From positions 1,674,001 through 1,738,000 of the forward strand of contig NZ_CM004509.1 in assembly GCF_001693435.1 (NCBI RefSeq): a stretch of DNA of 64,000 nucleotides. Direction: 5' to 3'. Position 1 is the stretch's first letter, and every line of letters starts with the position of its first letter. A program made the translations under genes and the position numbers. This stretch comes from Gilliamella sp. wkB7 (GTDB lineage Bacteria; Pseudomonadota; Gammaproteobacteria; Enterobacterales; Orbaceae). Shown one piece after another: positions 55,345 to 64,000 of the stretch. The notes under the pieces are model-generated. The model did not search any database, was not told the DNA's origin, and worked only from the letters and a program-made list of their open reading frames with translations.

Positions 55345-57264
55345 ATGGGTAAAATTATTGGTATCGATTTAGGTACAACAAATTCATGTGTTGCAGTGAT
55401 GGACAATGGGCAAGCAAAAGTATTAGAAAATGCAGAAGGTGATCGCACAACCCCTTCCATTATTGCTTATACACAAGATGGTGAAATTTTAGTTGGTCAA
55501 CCAGCAAAACGCCAAGCAGTAACAAATCCACAAAATACATTATTTGCTATTAAACGTTTAATTGGCCGTCGTTTTGAAGATGCTGAAGTACAACGTGATG
55601 TGGGTATTATGCCATACAAAATTGTAAAAGCTGATAATGGCGATGCGTGGGTTGATGTTAAAGGTCAAAAAATTGCTCCACCACAAATCTCTGCTGAAGT
55701 ATTAAAGAAAATGAAAAAAACAGCAGAAGATTATCTTGGTGAACCAGTTACTGAAGCCGTTATCACTGTTCCAGCTTATTTTAATGATGCTCAACGTCAA
55801 GCAACAAAAGATGCTGGTCGTATTGCTGGTTTAGATGTTAAACGTATCATCAACGAACCAACAGCAGCAGCGCTTGCTTATGGTTTAGATAAAGATGTGG
55901 GTAATCGCACTATCGCAGTATATGACCTTGGTGGTGGTACATTCGATATTTCAATTATCGAAATTGATGATGTTGATGGTGAAAAAACATTTGAAGTATT
56001 AGCTACAAATGGTGATACTCACTTAGGTGGTGAAGACTTTGATTCTCGTTTAATTAACTATTTAGTTGATGAATTTAAACGTGAACAAGGTTTCGATCTT
56101 AAAAACGATCCACTTGCAATGCAACGTTTAAAAGAAGCTGCTGAAAAAGCGAAAATTGAATTATCATCAGCACAACAAACTGATATCAACTTACCATATA
56201 TCACTGCTGATGCAACTGGACCAAAACATTTAAATATCAAAGTAACACGTGCAAAACTTGAATCTTTAGTAGAAGATTTAGTTAAACGTTCAATGGAACC
56301 AGTTAAAACTGCTTTACAAGATGCTGGTCTTTCTGTATCTGATATTAAAGATGTAATTTTAGTCGGCGGTCAAACTCGTATGCCAATGGTGCAAAAAGCG
56401 GTTGCTGACTTCTTTGGTAAAGAGCCACGTAAAGATGTAAACCCTGATGAAGCAGTAGCTGTTGGTGCTGCAGTACAAGGTGGTGTGCTTGGTGGTGATG
56501 TTAAAGATGTATTATTACTTGATGTAACACCATTATCACTTGGTATTGAAACTATGGGTGGTGTAATGACTACCTTAATTGAGAAAAACACAACTATCCC
56601 AACTAAACATAGTCAAGTGTTCTCAACAGCTGAAGATAACCAATCAGCAGTAACTATCCATGTGTTACAAGGTGAACGTAAACGTGCTAGTGATAATAAA
56701 TCATTAGGTCAATTTAACCTTGATGGTATTCAAGCTGCACCTCGTGGTATGCCACAAATTGAAGTAACTTTTGATATCGACGCTGACGGTATTTTACATG
56801 TCTCAGCGAAAGACAAAAATACAGGTCGTGAACAAAACATTACTATTAAGGCTTCTTCTGGTTTAAGTGAAGAAGAGATCCAAAAAATGGTAAATGATGC
56901 TGAAGCAAATGCCGATGCTGACCGTAAGTTTGAAGAGTTAGCTCAAGTGCGTAACCAAGCGGATCATCTTGTTCACTCAACTCGTAAAAAAGTGACAGAA
57001 GCTGGTGATCAACTATCAGCAGATGATAAAAAAGCGATTGAAGATGCGGTAAGCGCTTTAGAAGTTGCTGCTCGCGGTGAAGATAAAGCTGAAATTGAAG
57101 CAAAAATCAATGCGTTGATGGAAGCATCTAAAAAATTACTTGAATTAGAACAACAACAAGCTCAAGCTGGTCAATCTGCAAACCAAGCTAACAGCGGTTC
57201 TGCGGCGCAAGATGATGATGTTGTTGATGCTGATTTTAAAGAAGTTGATGACGAGAAAAAATAA
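55345..57264 (+). CDS. dnaK: Hsp70 chaperone DnaK
   Basis: ATP-dependent chaperone, 639 residues (E. coli 638). Nucleotide domain: [64 protein letters not shown]; interdomain linker [19 protein letters not shown]; substrate domain and helical lid; a Gln/Ala-rich tail ending [12 protein letters not shown]. Codon use is strongly biased, as for a highly expressed gene. GAGGAGA gives a strong Shine-Dalgarno. It works with DnaJ downstream; grpE is not in the window. Confidence 0.98.
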   Translation: MGKIIGIDLGTTNSCVAVMDNGQAKVLENAEGDRTTPSIIAYTQDGEILVGQPAKRQAVTNPQNTLFAIKRLIGRRFEDAEVQRDVGIMPYKIVKADNGDAWVDVKGQKIAPPQISAEVLKKMKKTAEDYLGEPVTEAVITVPAYFNDAQRQATKDAGRIAGLDVKRIINEPTAAALAYGLDKDVGNRTIAVYDLGGGTFDISIIEIDDVDGEKTFEVLATNGDTHLGGEDFDSRLINYLVDEFKREQGFDLKNDPLAMQRLKEAAEKAKIELSSAQQTDINLPYITADATGPKHLNIKVTRAKLESLVEDLVKRSMEPVKTALQDAGLSVSDIKDVILVGGQTRMPMVQKAVADFFGKEPRKDVNPDEAVAVGAAVQGGVLGGDVKDVLLLDVTPLSLGIETMGGVMTTLIEKNTTIPTKHSQVFSTAEDNQSAVTIHVLQGERKRASDNKSLGQFNLDGIQAAPRGMPQIEVTFDIDADGILHVSAKDKNTGREQNITIKASSGLSEEEIQKMVNDAEANADADRKFEELAQVRNQADHLVHSTRKKVTEAGDQLSADDKKAIEDAVSALEVAARGEDKAEIEAKINALMEASKKLLELEQQQAQAGQSANQANSGSAAQDDDVVDADFKEVDDEKK

Positions 57265-57327
57265 TAAGCATTGATAAAGATGTTTTTTAATGAGTTATTT
57301 CAACGAGTTTTAAACATGTAACACATT

Positions 57328-57357
57328 AAACGGGCGCGAGGTAACTCAAGCCCGTTT
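57328..57357 (+). terminator. Hairpin between dnaK and dnaJ
   Basis: AAACGGGC / GCCCGTTT, a perfect 8-bp stem with a 14-nt loop, followed only by a weak T-rich stretch. It probably acts as an attenuator giving more dnaK than dnaJ mRNA. Confidence 0.6.
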
Positions 57358-57392
57358 AGTTGTTTATGTTATGATAAAAATAAAGGTTAATT

Positions 57393-58523
57393 ATGGCGAA
57401 GAAAGACTATTATGAAATATTAGGCGTAAGCAAAACAGCCACAGAAAGTGAAATAAAAAAAGCCTATAAACGCCTTGCCATGAAATATCATCCTGATAAA
57501 AATCAGGATAATAAAGCCGAAGCTGAAGCAAAATTTAAAGAAGTCAAAGAAGCATATGAGATTTTGACCGATGCCCAAAAGAAAGCTGCTTATGATCAAT
57601 ATGGCCATGCAGCATTTGAACAAGGTGGCGGCGCTGGAGCAGGTGGTTTTGGCGGTTTCGGTGGTTTTGGTGGTGGTGCATTTGATGATCTATTCAGTGA
57701 CTTCTTTGGAGGAGGGCGTGGACGTGGTCAAACGGCATCACGAGGCGCTGATCTGCAATATAATATTACGCTAACGCTAGAAGAAGCGGCTAACGGTGTC
57801 AGCAAAGAAATTAAAGTACCAACTTGGGTCACATGTGATACTTGTCATGGACAAGGTACTGAAAAATCATCGGATGTCGTTACTTGTGATACCTGTCATG
57901 GTTCTGGTGTTGTACAAATGCGCCAAGGATTTTTTGCTGTACAACAAGAATGTCCAACCTGTCATGGTCGTGGTAAAGTTGTTAAAAATCCATGTAAGAA
58001 GTGCCATGGTGAAGGTCGTGTACAAAAAAATAAAACACTATCAGTAACTATTCCAGCGGGTGTTGATACTGGAAACCGAATTCGACTTGCTGGTGAAGGT
58101 GAAGCCGGTTTAAATGGTGCTCCAGCAGGTGATTTATATGTTCAAGTACAGATCAAACAGCATGCGATTTTTGAACGTGATGGCACTAATTTACATTGCG
58201 AAATACCGATTAACATTGTTTTAGCATCACTGGGTGGTGAAGTTGAGGTTCCAACCCTTAACGGAAAAGTAAGTTTAACCATTCCAGCCGAAACGCAAAC
58301 AGGCAGAATGTTCCGATTACGTGGTAAAGGTATTAAATCATTGCGTGGTAGTTCGGTTGGTGATCTTTACTGTCATGTCGTAGTTGAAACACCAGTTAAT
58401 TTAACCAGTAAACAAAAAGAGCTACTGAAAGAGTTAGGTGAAAGTTTTAAAGCGGACAAAAGCTCTAAACATAGCCCGAAAGAAAAAAGCTTTTTTGATA
58501 AAGTGAAAAAGTTTTTTGGTTAA
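57393..58523 (+). CDS. dnaJ: Hsp40 co-chaperone DnaJ
   Basis: Stimulates DnaK ATPase and delivers substrates. The 376 residues (E. coli 376) have the J domain with HPDKNQD near residue 33, a Gly/Phe region with GGFGGF repeats (about 77-105), four zinc-binding repeats ([32 protein letters not shown]) at about 150-205, and the C-terminal substrate domains. All parts are intact. It is 128 bp after dnaK and probably shares the sigma-32 transcript. Confidence 0.98.
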   Translation: MAKKDYYEILGVSKTATESEIKKAYKRLAMKYHPDKNQDNKAEAEAKFKEVKEAYEILTDAQKKAAYDQYGHAAFEQGGGAGAGGFGGFGGFGGGAFDDLFSDFFGGGRGRGQTASRGADLQYNITLTLEEAANGVSKEIKVPTWVTCDTCHGQGTEKSSDVVTCDTCHGSGVVQMRQGFFAVQQECPTCHGRGKVVKNPCKKCHGEGRVQKNKTLSVTIPAGVDTGNRIRLAGEGEAGLNGAPAGDLYVQVQIKQHAIFERDGTNLHCEIPINIVLASLGGEVEVPTLNGKVSLTIPAETQTGRMFRLRGKGIKSLRGSSVGDLYCHVVVETPVNLTSKQKELLKELGESFKADKSSKHSPKEKSFFDKVKKFFG

Positions 58524-58543
58524 TATCAATCAATAATAATGCA

Positions 58544-58569
58544 ATCGAGCCATTAAGGCTCGATTTTGT
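58544..58569 (+). terminator. Terminator of dnaJ
   Basis: ATCGAGCC / GGCTCGAT stem with a 5-nt loop followed by TTTG, about 20 bp after the stop. Confidence 0.8.
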
Positions 58570-58710
58570 TATTGTCTTATTCATATTGTAATTTTTATCT
58601 TCTTTCCTTTCCTGCACATCCAATATTTAAAACAAATGTTTGACATTAAACCATACTTTATTTGGCATATAAAAATAGTAAGGGTACTAACTAATTTGTG
58701 AAATTTATAT

Positions 58711-59206
58711 ATGCAACTAGAAAATCGATATTTATCTTTTTGTAATATTTTGAAAAAAGAAAATACTATTAATTTAGAAAAAATTCGGACATGCTTTTAC
58801 TTTGTTATCAGTGTCTAGTTTGATTGATATTGAATGTTCTAAGCGACTGCAACAATTTCACCTTTCAGAGAGTCGGTTAATTATTTTAGTTTTATTACAA
58901 GAATATCAAGAATTATCTTTACAAGAAATTGCAAAATATCTAGGAATAACTAAAGCTTCTACAACTACTCTCATTAGTTCATTATTTAATAAGAAGTTAA
59001 TATCAAAAAGAAACGATCAAAAAGATAAAAGAATTACTTTGGTTTCTTTAACTTCTGCAGGTACTGTCTTATTAACGGAAACATTGAAACAGCATAGTTT
59101 ATGGATAGAAAAAATAACGAATAATTTATCTGATAATGATGTTGCTATATTTAAAAAAGTATTGAGTCAAATTTATGAAAATGTATTAACAAAGGATATT
59201 ACTTAA
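58711..59206 (+). pseudogene. MarR-family regulator, probably frameshifted
   Basis: The intact frame is 58802-59206 (TTG start, 134 residues) with the MarR winged helix SLQEIAKYLGITKASTTTLISSLFNKKLISKRNDQKDKRITLVSLTSAG. It lacks the N-terminal half of helix 1, has a poor start and no Shine-Dalgarno. An ATG at 58711 opens another frame (MQLENRYLSFCNILKK..., IRTCFYFVISV) that stops at 58816-58818. A one-base shift near 58804 would fuse the two into a MarR protein of about 164 residues. Either a real disruption or a base-call error. The stop overlaps the next start (TAATG), so the pair is coupled and the regulator may sense oxidants. Confidence 0.55.
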
Positions 59207-59847
59207 TGAAAACAATTGAAGAATTAGAATTATTAAAACAAGGTATGATTGAACAATTACCTCAAGATATGTTAAATATCATGGAAAGTTCATTATCAGA
59301 TATGTTAAGTAAAAAATTAGATAGTCATGCTTTGCAATATGGAGATATTGCACCAAATTTTTCATTACTATCAACAGAGAATCAGCCGATTAATTTATAT
59401 AAATTACTTGAAAATAAACCAGTCGTAATTAGTTTTTTCCGTGGTAGTTGGTGCCCATTTTGTGTCAAAGAATTAGAACATTTCGAAAATAATTTAAAAT
59501 TGATCCAACAAGAAAAAAATATGCATTTTATTGCCATTTCGCCACAAAAATCTGAAATTAGTGCACAATTAAAAAAAGAAAAATCGCTATCAATTAATAT
59601 ATTATCTGATGTTGAAAATCAGGTCGCTAATAAATTTGGTTTAGTTTTTACATTACCAGAAAATGTTAGAGAACTATACAAGTGTTTGGGGGCTTATTTA
59701 CCTGATTTTAATGGTGATGATAGTTATAAATTACCTATACCTGCAACTTATTTAATTGGTCAGGATAAAAAAATTCATTTTGCCTATGTAAATGTTAATT
59801 ATATGGAGCGAGCTGACATATCAGCATTAATTAATTCATTAGATTAA
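59206..59847 (+). CDS. Peroxiredoxin-like AhpC/TSA family protein
   Basis: Thioredoxin-fold protein of 213 residues. APNFSLLSTENQPINLYKLL begins the redoxin domain; the active-site stretch is ISFFRGSWCPFCVKELEHFE with Cys83 and Cys86, a CxxC rather than the single peroxidatic Cys of typical peroxiredoxins. A preceding 45-residue helical extension is unusual. There is no signal peptide, so it is cytosolic. Likely a thiol peroxidase or bacterioferritin-comigratory-like reductase; exact substrate unknown. Its ATG overlaps the stop of the MarR gene. Confidence 0.8.
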   Translation: MKTIEELELLKQGMIEQLPQDMLNIMESSLSDMLSKKLDSHALQYGDIAPNFSLLSTENQPINLYKLLENKPVVISFFRGSWCPFCVKELEHFENNLKLIQQEKNMHFIAISPQKSEISAQLKKEKSLSINILSDVENQVANKFGLVFTLPENVRELYKCLGAYLPDFNGDDSYKLPIPATYLIGQDKKIHFAYVNVNYMERADISALINSLD

Positions 59848-60003
59848 AATATAATTTATTGCGATGATTTTTTAACAACTTTGATTTTTAGTGTTTAATT
59901 TTATCAATTCGCTTTGATCAGATAATGGGGATTTTTTATTCTTGACTTAAAACTAGCACTATTAAGTTATTTAATAATTGTATAAGTAAATGATCATTTC
60001 AAT

Positions 60004-60034
60004 AAAAAAAGGATAATTTTCATTATCCTTTTTA
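60004..60034. terminator. Bidirectional terminator between the peroxiredoxin-like gene and grcA
   Basis: AAAAAAAGGATAA / TTATCCTTTTT stem with flanking A and T runs, about 40 bp past the end of grcA on the minus strand. The rest of the 225-bp gap has no gene. Confidence 0.8.
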
Positions 60035-60072
60035 TGTTAATTATTATTAGGCACAAATAATATTAAAACTAA

Positions 60073-60456
60073 TTACATTTTTGTTGTAAAAGTACGTGCA
60101 ATAACATCACGTTGTTGTTCTGCTGTTAAAGAATTAAAACGTACTGCATAACCAGAAACACGAATAGTTAATTGTGGATATTTTTCTGGATGTTTTACTG
60201 CATCTTCCAAGGTTTCACGACGAAGAACATTAACATTTAAATGTTGACCACCTTCAACTTTGATTGTTGGTGCTACATCTAAAGGTACTTCGCGATATTC
60301 AAATTGACCTAATTCAGCAGTTGGAATAATTTGATCTTCTTTATAAACAGATTTAGCAGCTACACAACGCGCTTCTTTTGTTGAATCATCTAATAACCAA
60401 AAAGAGTTAAGTAGTGCAGCATTGTCAGCTTTAGTAATTTGGATACCTGTAATCAT
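60073..60456 (-). CDS. grcA: Autonomous glycyl radical cofactor
   Basis: Spare glycyl-radical domain that restores activity to oxygen-damaged pyruvate formate-lyase. The 127 residues equal the E. coli length. The radical glycine is Gly102 in [13 protein letters not shown], and [27 protein letters not shown] is characteristic. This implies a PflB elsewhere and fermentative growth. AGGAGG precedes the ATG, and an FNR-type promoter lies upstream. Confidence 0.97.
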   Translation of the reverse strand: MITGIQITKADNAALLNSFWLLDDSTKEARCVAAKSVYKEDQIIPTAELGQFEYREVPLDVAPTIKVEGGQHLNVNVLRRETLEDAVKHPEKYPQLTIRVSGYAVRFNSLTAEQQRDVIARTFTTKM

Positions 60457-60493
60457 TTTTAAATCCTCCTAATGGGCCTTATTGCCCTTATTA

Positions 60494-60536
60494 ATTATAG
60501 GTTAATATAGCACTTTCAAAATTTGATTAAAGTCAA
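60494..60536 (-). promoter_or_regulatory. FNR-type class II promoter of grcA
   Basis: The half-sites TTGAT-TAAA-GTCAA (60523-60536) have one mismatch to the FNR consensus TTGAT-N4-ATCAA. On the minus strand a perfect -10, TATAAT (60499-60494), gives a start near 60487, so the FNR site is centred about 42 bp upstream, the class II position. E. coli yfiD (grcA) is also FNR-activated. Confidence 0.7.
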
Positions 60537-60707
60537 AAAGAACTATCAATTCAATAAGTAATACCTTTGTTTAGCTTTTTCACTGTAATTGCAATACTTA
60601 CAAGCAACTGTTTAAATATTTTAAAATTTATTGTTTAATTTAGATGGATCTTTTTTGAGGAAATTTAAAATATACAGCAACAATTAAAACTCCAAAAATT
60701 AATATGA

Positions 60708-61271
60708 TCAATAAGAGATATAAATATGTTCAGCTTGAAATTTAACCTCTTTTTTATCCATATTAAGCAATTCTCCAAGTGTAAAAGCAAATTTAAATGC
60801 CATACCGAGACCTTTACCACTAAAAAGATTTTTATCTAAAACGACATCTTGATCAACAAAAACACCGTCATGAGCATTTTTATACAAATCACCGGAACAT
60901 ACGTACTTTCTGCCTTTGAGTAAATTGTTTTTATTTAATACTTTTACGGCAGCAGAGCAGATTGGACAGATCCATTTACCAGCAGCATCGTGTGATTGAA
61001 TAAATTGAATTACATCTGGATTCTTACCTAAATTGATCGTTCCGTCAGGTCCTCCAGGCAAAATGATCGCATCATAGAGCGTTGATTGTTTTTCCATAAG
61101 TAACGCATGTGCTTTCATCTCAATATTATGATAACTAGTGACTATAATCTGATTTTGGCATGCTAATAAATGAACTTCAATTTTGAGACGACAAAGCGCA
61201 TTATAAATAATGATTGCTTCAGCTTCCTCAAAACCCTCTGCTAATAGAATAGCAACTTTTGGAACAGTCAT
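60708..61271 (-). CDS. DJ-1/PfpI family protein
   Basis: ThiJ/DJ-1-type protein of about 187 residues. The glutamate that supports the nucleophile is in LLAEGFEEAEAI, the oxyanion glycines in AIILPGGPDGTINL, and the reactive cysteine in the elbow ICPICSAAVKVL. It resembles YajL more than PfpI proteases; roles proposed for the family include glyoxalase and stress chaperone. The ATG at 61271 has GTGGG ahead; a GTG at 61283 is the alternative start. It is divergent from the symporter gene. Confidence 0.85.
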   Translation of the reverse strand: MTVPKVAILLAEGFEEAEAIIIYNALCRLKIEVHLLACQNQIIVTSYHNIEMKAHALLMEKQSTLYDAIILPGGPDGTINLGKNPDVIQFIQSHDAAGKWICPICSAAVKVLNKNNLLKGRKYVCSGDLYKNAHDGVFVDQDVVLDKNLFSGKGLGMAFKFAFTLGELLNMDKKEVKFQAEHIYISY

Positions 61272-61364
61272 ATAAATACCCACAACTTAATTAAAATAAA
61301 ATTTAAATTATTGTTTCATAAATTTTTTTTAAAAATAAAAAGATTTTGAAGAAAATAAGATATT

Positions 61365-61380
61365 TGTGATAAAAATCACG
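61365..61380. promoter_or_regulatory. CRP-type site upstream of the rhiT-like gene
   Basis: TGTGATAAAAATCACG has one mismatch to TGTGA-N6-TCACA, about 130 bp before the symporter start, suiting a catabolite-controlled sugar operon. Confidence 0.6.
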
Positions 61381-61475
61381 CCGACTTTTAAATTTTTGCC
61401 ACTTTTATAAAAAGTTGGCATTCACGTTAAAGTTTAAGAAATTCTCTCACCATAGACTACAACTAGGATCAATCT

Positions 61476-61490
61476 AGAAGTAATACTTCT
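61476..61490. promoter_or_regulatory. Palindrome before the rhiT-like gene
   Basis: AGAAGTAATACTTCT: 6-bp arms around a 3-nt centre, 22 bp before the ATG. It has the same 3-nt-centre geometry as the operators near kdgT but different arms. It may be an operator for a local or distant regulator. Confidence 0.4.
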
Positions 61491-61511
61491 TTTTTGGGAT
61501 AAGTTGGAAAA

Positions 61512-63047
61512 ATGTGTGGGGTAAATATGAAAAATAGAGTAATAGGATTAAAAAATTACTTAGCTTATGGTGGCGGTGATTTTTTAGGTGCAGGAACTAC
61601 TGCATTAACTGCGGTATGGTTATTATATTTTTATACAAATTTCTGTGATTTAACCCCTATTGAAGCAACATTTATTTTTGCTGCAGCTAGAGTACTTGAT
61701 GCCGTAATTAGTCCGTTAATGGGATATTTAACGGATAATTTTGGTCGAACTCGCTTAGGTCAGCGTTTTGGTCGCCGTAAATTTTTTATACTACTCGGTA
61801 TCCCTCTCATTTTTAGTTATAGCGTAATGTGGGCTCCAGGTATGAGCTATATCTATTACTTATTAACTTATCTCTTCTTTGATATGGTTTACACCATGGT
61901 ACTTGTTCCTTACGAAACGCTTGTTCCAGAAATGACCGATGATTTTAAGCAAAAGACAAAATTTTCTGGAGCACGTATATCTATGGCGCAATTGTCTGCA
62001 ATTTTGGCGGGCTTTTTACCGGGAGTATTACTTACTTATTTTGGGAAAGATAATGCTATATCGTTTTTTTACGCCAGTTTAGTATTTTCTGTTTTATGCT
62101 CTTTTGCTCTTTGTATGGTGTACTTATTTACTTGGGAAAGACCAAAAGAGCTTAAATCTAAAGAAGCTTTACAAGCTGAACAAGAAGCCGCTTCATTATC
62201 ATTTAAAGAAAGTATTCGTCATTTAATTATTGAACTCCTATCTACATTTAAAATCAAAATTTTTAGACAGCATTTAGGTATGTATTTAGGTGGGTATATT
62301 GCACAAGATGTTTTTAATGCAGTATTTACTTACTATGTAATTTTTGTGTTATTACAAGAACCGACAGTTGCATCTATGCTAGTTGGTACTATGTCTATAA
62401 CACAGTTTGTTGCGGTATTAGGTATGATGCCGTTATGTATTAAATATGGACCAGCACCTGCATATCGCGGTGTTATCACCATTTTTGGTATTAGTTGCTT
62501 AGCTTATGGTGTGATTTGGTATTACAACTTAAGTAATATTCATACACTATTGGTTATTGTATCAGCGATAGCTGGATTGGGGCGCGGAGGTATCAACTAT
62601 GTCCCTTGGAATATCTATACTTATATATCTGATGTGGATGAAATTATTACTGGTAAACGTCGCGAAGGAATTTTTGCCGGTGTAATGACTTTTACACGGA
62701 AAGCTTCTCAAGCAGGGGCGGTAATGTTAATTGGTATTTGTTTACAATACTCAGGGTTTGTTAAAGGGCAAAATGAGCAACCACCAGCGGTATCACAAGC
62801 TATTTTAATCTTATTAGTCGTTGGAACTATCTTTGTTTTAACTTTAGGTTTTTTGATTTCATTAAAATTTAAACTTAATTTGAAAACTCACAAAATATTA
62901 ATTGATGAAATTAATAATATAAAAGGAATTGGAACAAATTCAGAGAAAAGAATTAGTGATAAAGGTAAACCTATTGTTGAAATGTTGACTGGAATGCCAG
63001 TTGCCAAACTTTGGGGCAATAATAATATTGGTTATAAAGCTAAATAA
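61512..63047 (+). CDS. GPH-family glycoside:cation symporter (RhiT-like)
   Basis: Twelve-helix MelB-type transporter of 511 residues. The N-terminus is YLAYGGGDFLGAGTTALTAVWLLYFYTNF, followed by AARVLDAVISPLMGYLTDNFGRTRLGQRFGRRKFFIL, the family loop 2-3 motif, then VPYETLVPEMTDDFKQKT. The C-terminus is a longer cytosolic tail. In pectin degraders GPH symporters TogT and RhiT import oligogalacturonides and rhamnogalacturonides; the GH105 gene directly downstream favours a RhiT role. An alternative start is ATG 61527. Substrate is inferred from context. Confidence 0.8.
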   Translation: MCGVNMKNRVIGLKNYLAYGGGDFLGAGTTALTAVWLLYFYTNFCDLTPIEATFIFAAARVLDAVISPLMGYLTDNFGRTRLGQRFGRRKFFILLGIPLIFSYSVMWAPGMSYIYYLLTYLFFDMVYTMVLVPYETLVPEMTDDFKQKTKFSGARISMAQLSAILAGFLPGVLLTYFGKDNAISFFYASLVFSVLCSFALCMVYLFTWERPKELKSKEALQAEQEAASLSFKESIRHLIIELLSTFKIKIFRQHLGMYLGGYIAQDVFNAVFTYYVIFVLLQEPTVASMLVGTMSITQFVAVLGMMPLCIKYGPAPAYRGVITIFGISCLAYGVIWYYNLSNIHTLLVIVSAIAGLGRGGINYVPWNIYTYISDVDEIITGKRREGIFAGVMTFTRKASQAGAVMLIGICLQYSGFVKGQNEQPPAVSQAILILLVVGTIFVLTLGFLISLKFKLNLKTHKILIDEINNIKGIGTNSEKRISDKGKPIVEMLTGMPVAKLWGNNNIGYKAK

Positions 63048-63095
63048 ATGAGTGTTAGTTGTTTTTATATAAATTTAATCAAAGGATGAGAAGAG

Positions 63096-64000
63096 ATGCA
63101 AATATTTCCTGTAAAACATAGTAAATTGCTCTGTAAACCTGAGTACTTAATTTCTAGAACTGAGTTGCAAGAATTAATTCACAACATTATAAATAATTTA
63201 ATTAATATAAAGGATGAAACAGGTGAATTTTTATTGCGCTTGGACGATGGACGAATTATTGATACTAAAGGTTGGGATGGATGGGAATGGACTCATGGTA
63301 TTGGTCTTTATGGCATGTACCAATTTTATCAACAGACTGGCGATAAGACTACGTTAGACATTATTGATAATTGGTTTAAGCGACGTTTATCTGAGGGTAC
63401 ACCAACTAAAAATGTAAATACTGTATGCCCATTTCTAACATTAGCTTACCGTTATGAAGAAACTAAAAATCCAGTTTTTCTACCATATTTAGAACGCTGG
63501 GCAGATTGGGTAATGTATGAGATGCCTCGAACTAAATTTAAAGGTTTACAACATATCGTTTATAACAATGAAAATCATCAACAACTTTGGGATGATACAT
63601 TGATGATGAGCGTATTACCTATTGCCAAAATTGGTAAATTACTCAATAAACCTCAATACATTCAAGAAGCAATTTATCAAATATTAATTCACATTCAATA
63701 TTTAATGGATCGTCAAACAGGTCTTTGGTTCCATGGTTGGACTTTTGAAGGTAATCATAATTTTGCTAAAGCAAGATGGGCCAGAGGAAACAGCTGGTTA
63801 ACCATAGTGATTCCTGAATTTATTGAATTACTTGATCTTCAGGAACATGATCCTATTGGTAAAATGTTGATTGAAGTTTTAAATGCTCAAGTTGAAGCAT
63901 TAGCCAAATATCAAGATGAAAGTGGTTTATGGCATACCATTATTGATGATGCTACCTCGTATTTGGAAACATCAGCAACTGCAGGTTTTGCCTATGGGAT
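63096..64000 (+). CDS. GH105-type unsaturated glycuronyl hydrolase (3' end cut by window)
   Basis: Open from ATG 63096 to the window edge (about 301 residues, no stop). Motifs typical of GH105/GH88 (YteR/YesR/RhiN): WDGWEWTHGIGLYGMYQFYQ, LWDDTLMMSVLPIAKIGK, GLWFHGWTFEGNHNFAKARWARGNSWLT and GLWHTIIDD. These alpha/alpha-barrel enzymes hydrate and release the unsaturated uronate left by pectate or rhamnogalacturonan lyases. No signal peptide is seen, so it acts in the cytosol on imported oligomers. AAAGGA is well placed. It starts 48 bp after the symporter gene, as in rhiT-rhiN of Dickeya. Confidence 0.85.
   Translation, partial: MQIFPVKHSKLLCKPEYLISRTELQELIHNIINNLINIKDETGEFLLRLDDGRIIDTKGWDGWEWTHGIGLYGMYQFYQQTGDKTTLDIIDNWFKRRLSEGTPTKNVNTVCPFLTLAYRYEETKNPVFLPYLERWADWVMYEMPRTKFKGLQHIVYNNENHQQLWDDTLMMSVLPIAKIGKLLNKPQYIQEAIYQILIHIQYLMDRQTGLWFHGWTFEGNHNFAKARWARGNSWLTIVIPEFIELLDLQEHDPIGKMLIEVLNAQVEALAKYQDESGLWHTIIDDATSYLETSATAGFAYG

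Noticed and set aside
60630..60706. A short hydrophobic minus-strand frame after the DJ-1 gene (MIILIFGVLIVAVYF...), about 23 residues from a TTG overlapping the DJ-1 stop.
   Set aside because: No ribosome-binding site and too short to tell from AT-rich noise; could be a decayed membrane helix.

Overview
This 64 kb window is a chromosomal segment of an AT-rich gammaproteobacterium. The 16S and 23S sequences, the very low GC, the E. coli-like gene orders (hfq-hflX-hflK-hflC-purA, ftsY-ftsE-ftsX-rpoH, ribF-ileS-lspA-ispH, dnaK-dnaJ) and the pectin-sugar genes all fit the family Orbaceae. A Gilliamella-like insect-gut symbiont is the best guess. Genus is an inference; the class is well supported.

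Layout. 0-6.4 kb: the RNA-chaperone/protease-modulator cluster hfq-hflX-hflK-hflC followed by the purine genes purA and purT. 6.4-11.9 kb: a complete rRNA operon (promoter, boxA leader, 16S, tRNA-Ile(GAT), tRNA-Ala(TGC), 23S, 5S, terminator). 12-16.4 kb: rluE, then ftsY-ftsE-ftsX-rpoH, with a CRP-type site ahead of rpoH. 16.5-20.5 kb: small accessory genes (DUF2975 membrane protein plus HTH partner, an amino-acid racemase, an unknown secreted protein with a caspase-like His/Cys arrangement, a sirtuin, mtgA). 20.5-23.4 kb: a very AT-rich patch with two tandem paralogous small membrane-protein genes, a collapsed copy of a phosphoethanolamine-transferase-like gene, and the intact copy. 23.5-27.2 kb: mobB, a threonine-aldolase-like gene, mobA, yihD, dsbA. 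27.2-30.4 kb: macA-macB efflux genes.

30.8-38.7 kb is a sugar-acid catabolic island. It has two tandem IclR regulators, a five-gene minus-strand operon (2-hydroxyacid dehydrogenase, zinc alcohol dehydrogenase, kduD, yhcH, kdgK) and the divergent kdgT permease with a small secreted NTF2-like protein. The divergent intergenic region carries two CRP-type sites and three copies of a 13-bp palindrome that is a good candidate operator for the IclR proteins. At the right edge (61.3-64 kb) a GPH-type symporter and a GH105 unsaturated glycosyl hydrolase resemble the rhiT-rhiN rhamnogalacturonide system. Uptake of pectin fragments, hydrolysis to unsaturated uronate, and conversion through KDG to KDPG would join the two loci; KduI/KdgF and Eda are not in the window.

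39-58.6 kb is mostly housekeeping: yfhL, ispH-lspA-ileS-ribF, folE, polA, gltX, the ydbH-ynbE-ydbL envelope genes, asnB, satP, and dnaK-dnaJ behind a near-textbook sigma-32 promoter. 58.7-61.3 kb has a MarR gene that looks frameshifted and is coupled to a peroxiredoxin-like gene, grcA with an FNR-type site, and a DJ-1/PfpI protein. A 41-bp intergenic repeat occurs three times (38.8, 45.6 and 48.5 kb). No CRISPR array, transposase, integrase or phage gene was seen.
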